NCBI GenBank assembly: GCA_015655225.1 | Contig: JAATFK010000264.1 | Location: forward strand, 1-12,957 | Origin: Solirubrobacterales bacterium | GTDB taxonomy: Bacteria > Actinomycetota > Thermoleophilia > Solirubrobacterales > Solirubrobacteraceae | DNA length: 12,957 nt | Reading direction: 5' to 3' | Shown: positions 12,781-12,957 of the stretch, one piece after another | How the letters are laid out: every line of letters starts with the position of its first letter | Position numbering within the stretch: the stretch's first letter is position 1 | Notes under the pieces: generated by a model | Told to the model about the DNA's origin: nothing | Database searches by the model: none | The model's input: the letters and a program-made list of their open reading frames with translations, nothing else | Made by a program: the position numbers and the translations under genes

Positions 12781-12821
12781 CCGAAGCCTCCGACGGATGT
12801 GCTCAGTCGCCCTCGGCCGCC

Positions 12822-12827
12822 TACCAT
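12822..12827 (+). promoter_or_regulatory. Candidate -10 element of the ABC-F gene
   Basis: TACCAT ends 6 nt before the ATG at 12834 and there is no Shine-Dalgarno sequence. The spacing is the same as at the HD-domain gene, pointing to a leaderless mRNA. Confidence 0.45.
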
Positions 12828-12833
12828 GAAGGC

Positions 12834-12957
12834 ATGGCTGTCGTCATCGCATCCGACCTGGGCAAGGACGTCGCGGGCAATCCGCTGATGCGCGGCGTGT
12901 CGTTCAAGCTCGAGCGCCGCGACCGCATGACCCTCTCCGGCCGCAACGGCGCCGGCA
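12834..12957 (+). CDS. ABC-F family ATPase, N-terminal fragment cut by window edge
   Basis: Only 41 codons are in the window. They read as the start of the first ABC domain: A-S-D-L-G-K-D-V-A-G-N-P-L-M-R-G-V-S-F-K-L-E, then R-R-D-R-M-T-L-S and Walker A G36-R-N-G-A-G-K (the Lys codon is cut after its first base). A soluble ABC ATPase starting directly with this pattern, lacking any membrane part, is typical of ABC-F proteins (EttA/Uup/antibiotic-resistance type), which act on the ribosome. A transporter ATPase cannot be excluded from so little sequence. The ATG lies 6 nt behind TACCAT without a ribosome binding site, so the gene is probably leaderless. Confidence 0.8.
   Translation, partial: MAVVIASDLGKDVAGNPLMRGVSFKLERRDRMTLSGRNGAG

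Noticed and set aside
12765..12827. Upstream ATG (12827) for the small membrane protein
   Set aside because: It would overlap the -10 of the divergent ABC-F gene and put a Gly-rich stretch before the signal peptide. TATCGT supports the GTG at 12764. Not fully excluded.
1..12957. CRISPR arrays, insertion sequences, tRNA or rRNA genes, attachment sites
   Set aside because: No spaced direct repeats, transposase motifs, terminal repeats or structural RNA signatures were seen on either strand by eye.

Overview
The window is very GC-rich chromosomal DNA from an actinobacterium. My best guess is the class Thermoleophilia (Solirubrobacterales, Conexibacter/Solirubrobacter-like). The reasons are a c-di-AMP riboswitch in front of an Rpf-like muralysin, a GHKL-type anti-sigma factor, a two-domain SDR reductase of the mycobacterial acyl-CoA reductase type, many apparently leaderless starts, and AGA but not AGG as a minor Arg codon. 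The placement is inference, as no phylogenetic marker is complete here. I see no mobile element, CRISPR array, tRNA or rRNA. Thirteen genes are supported, two of them cut by the window edges. Coding density is high; the only long gene-free stretch (1244-1525) is largely filled by the riboswitch.

Left part (1-4126). An M3 oligoendopeptidase (minus, cut at the left edge) is divergent from a secreted peptidoglycan-binding plus Rpf/transglycosylase protein, whose leader carries a clear ydaO-type c-di-AMP riboswitch. Convergent to it is a Crp/Fnr-like regulator. Upstream of that regulator lies an RsbW-like anti-sigma ATPase with what looks like a second, degenerate GHKL domain. This block has a signalling and cell-wall theme.

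Middle (4127-8031). A RimJ/RimL-type GNAT acetyltransferase converges on a probable three-gene minus-strand unit: ABC exporter ATPase, ABC-2 permease and an internally duplicated DUF4389 membrane protein. Divergent from that unit is a short Ppx/GppA-type phosphatase with an altered first phosphate-binding motif.

Right part (8032-12957). A large protein with a type IV prepilin-like N-terminus on a beta-rich, cysteine-containing body is followed by an HD-domain phosphohydrolase. This converges with a 659-residue double-SDR enzyme, probably a fatty acyl-CoA reductase, which has a palindromic operator candidate at its promoter. A small signal-peptide/one-TM protein and the start of an ABC-F ATPase, divergently arranged, close the window.

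Two patterns run through the window. All three convergent gene junctions, and also the end of the anti-sigma gene, carry perfect inverted repeats that contain or enclose the stop codons. At least six genes have a TANNNT hexamer 4-10 nt before the start codon and no Shine-Dalgarno sequence, pointing to widespread leaderless transcription.
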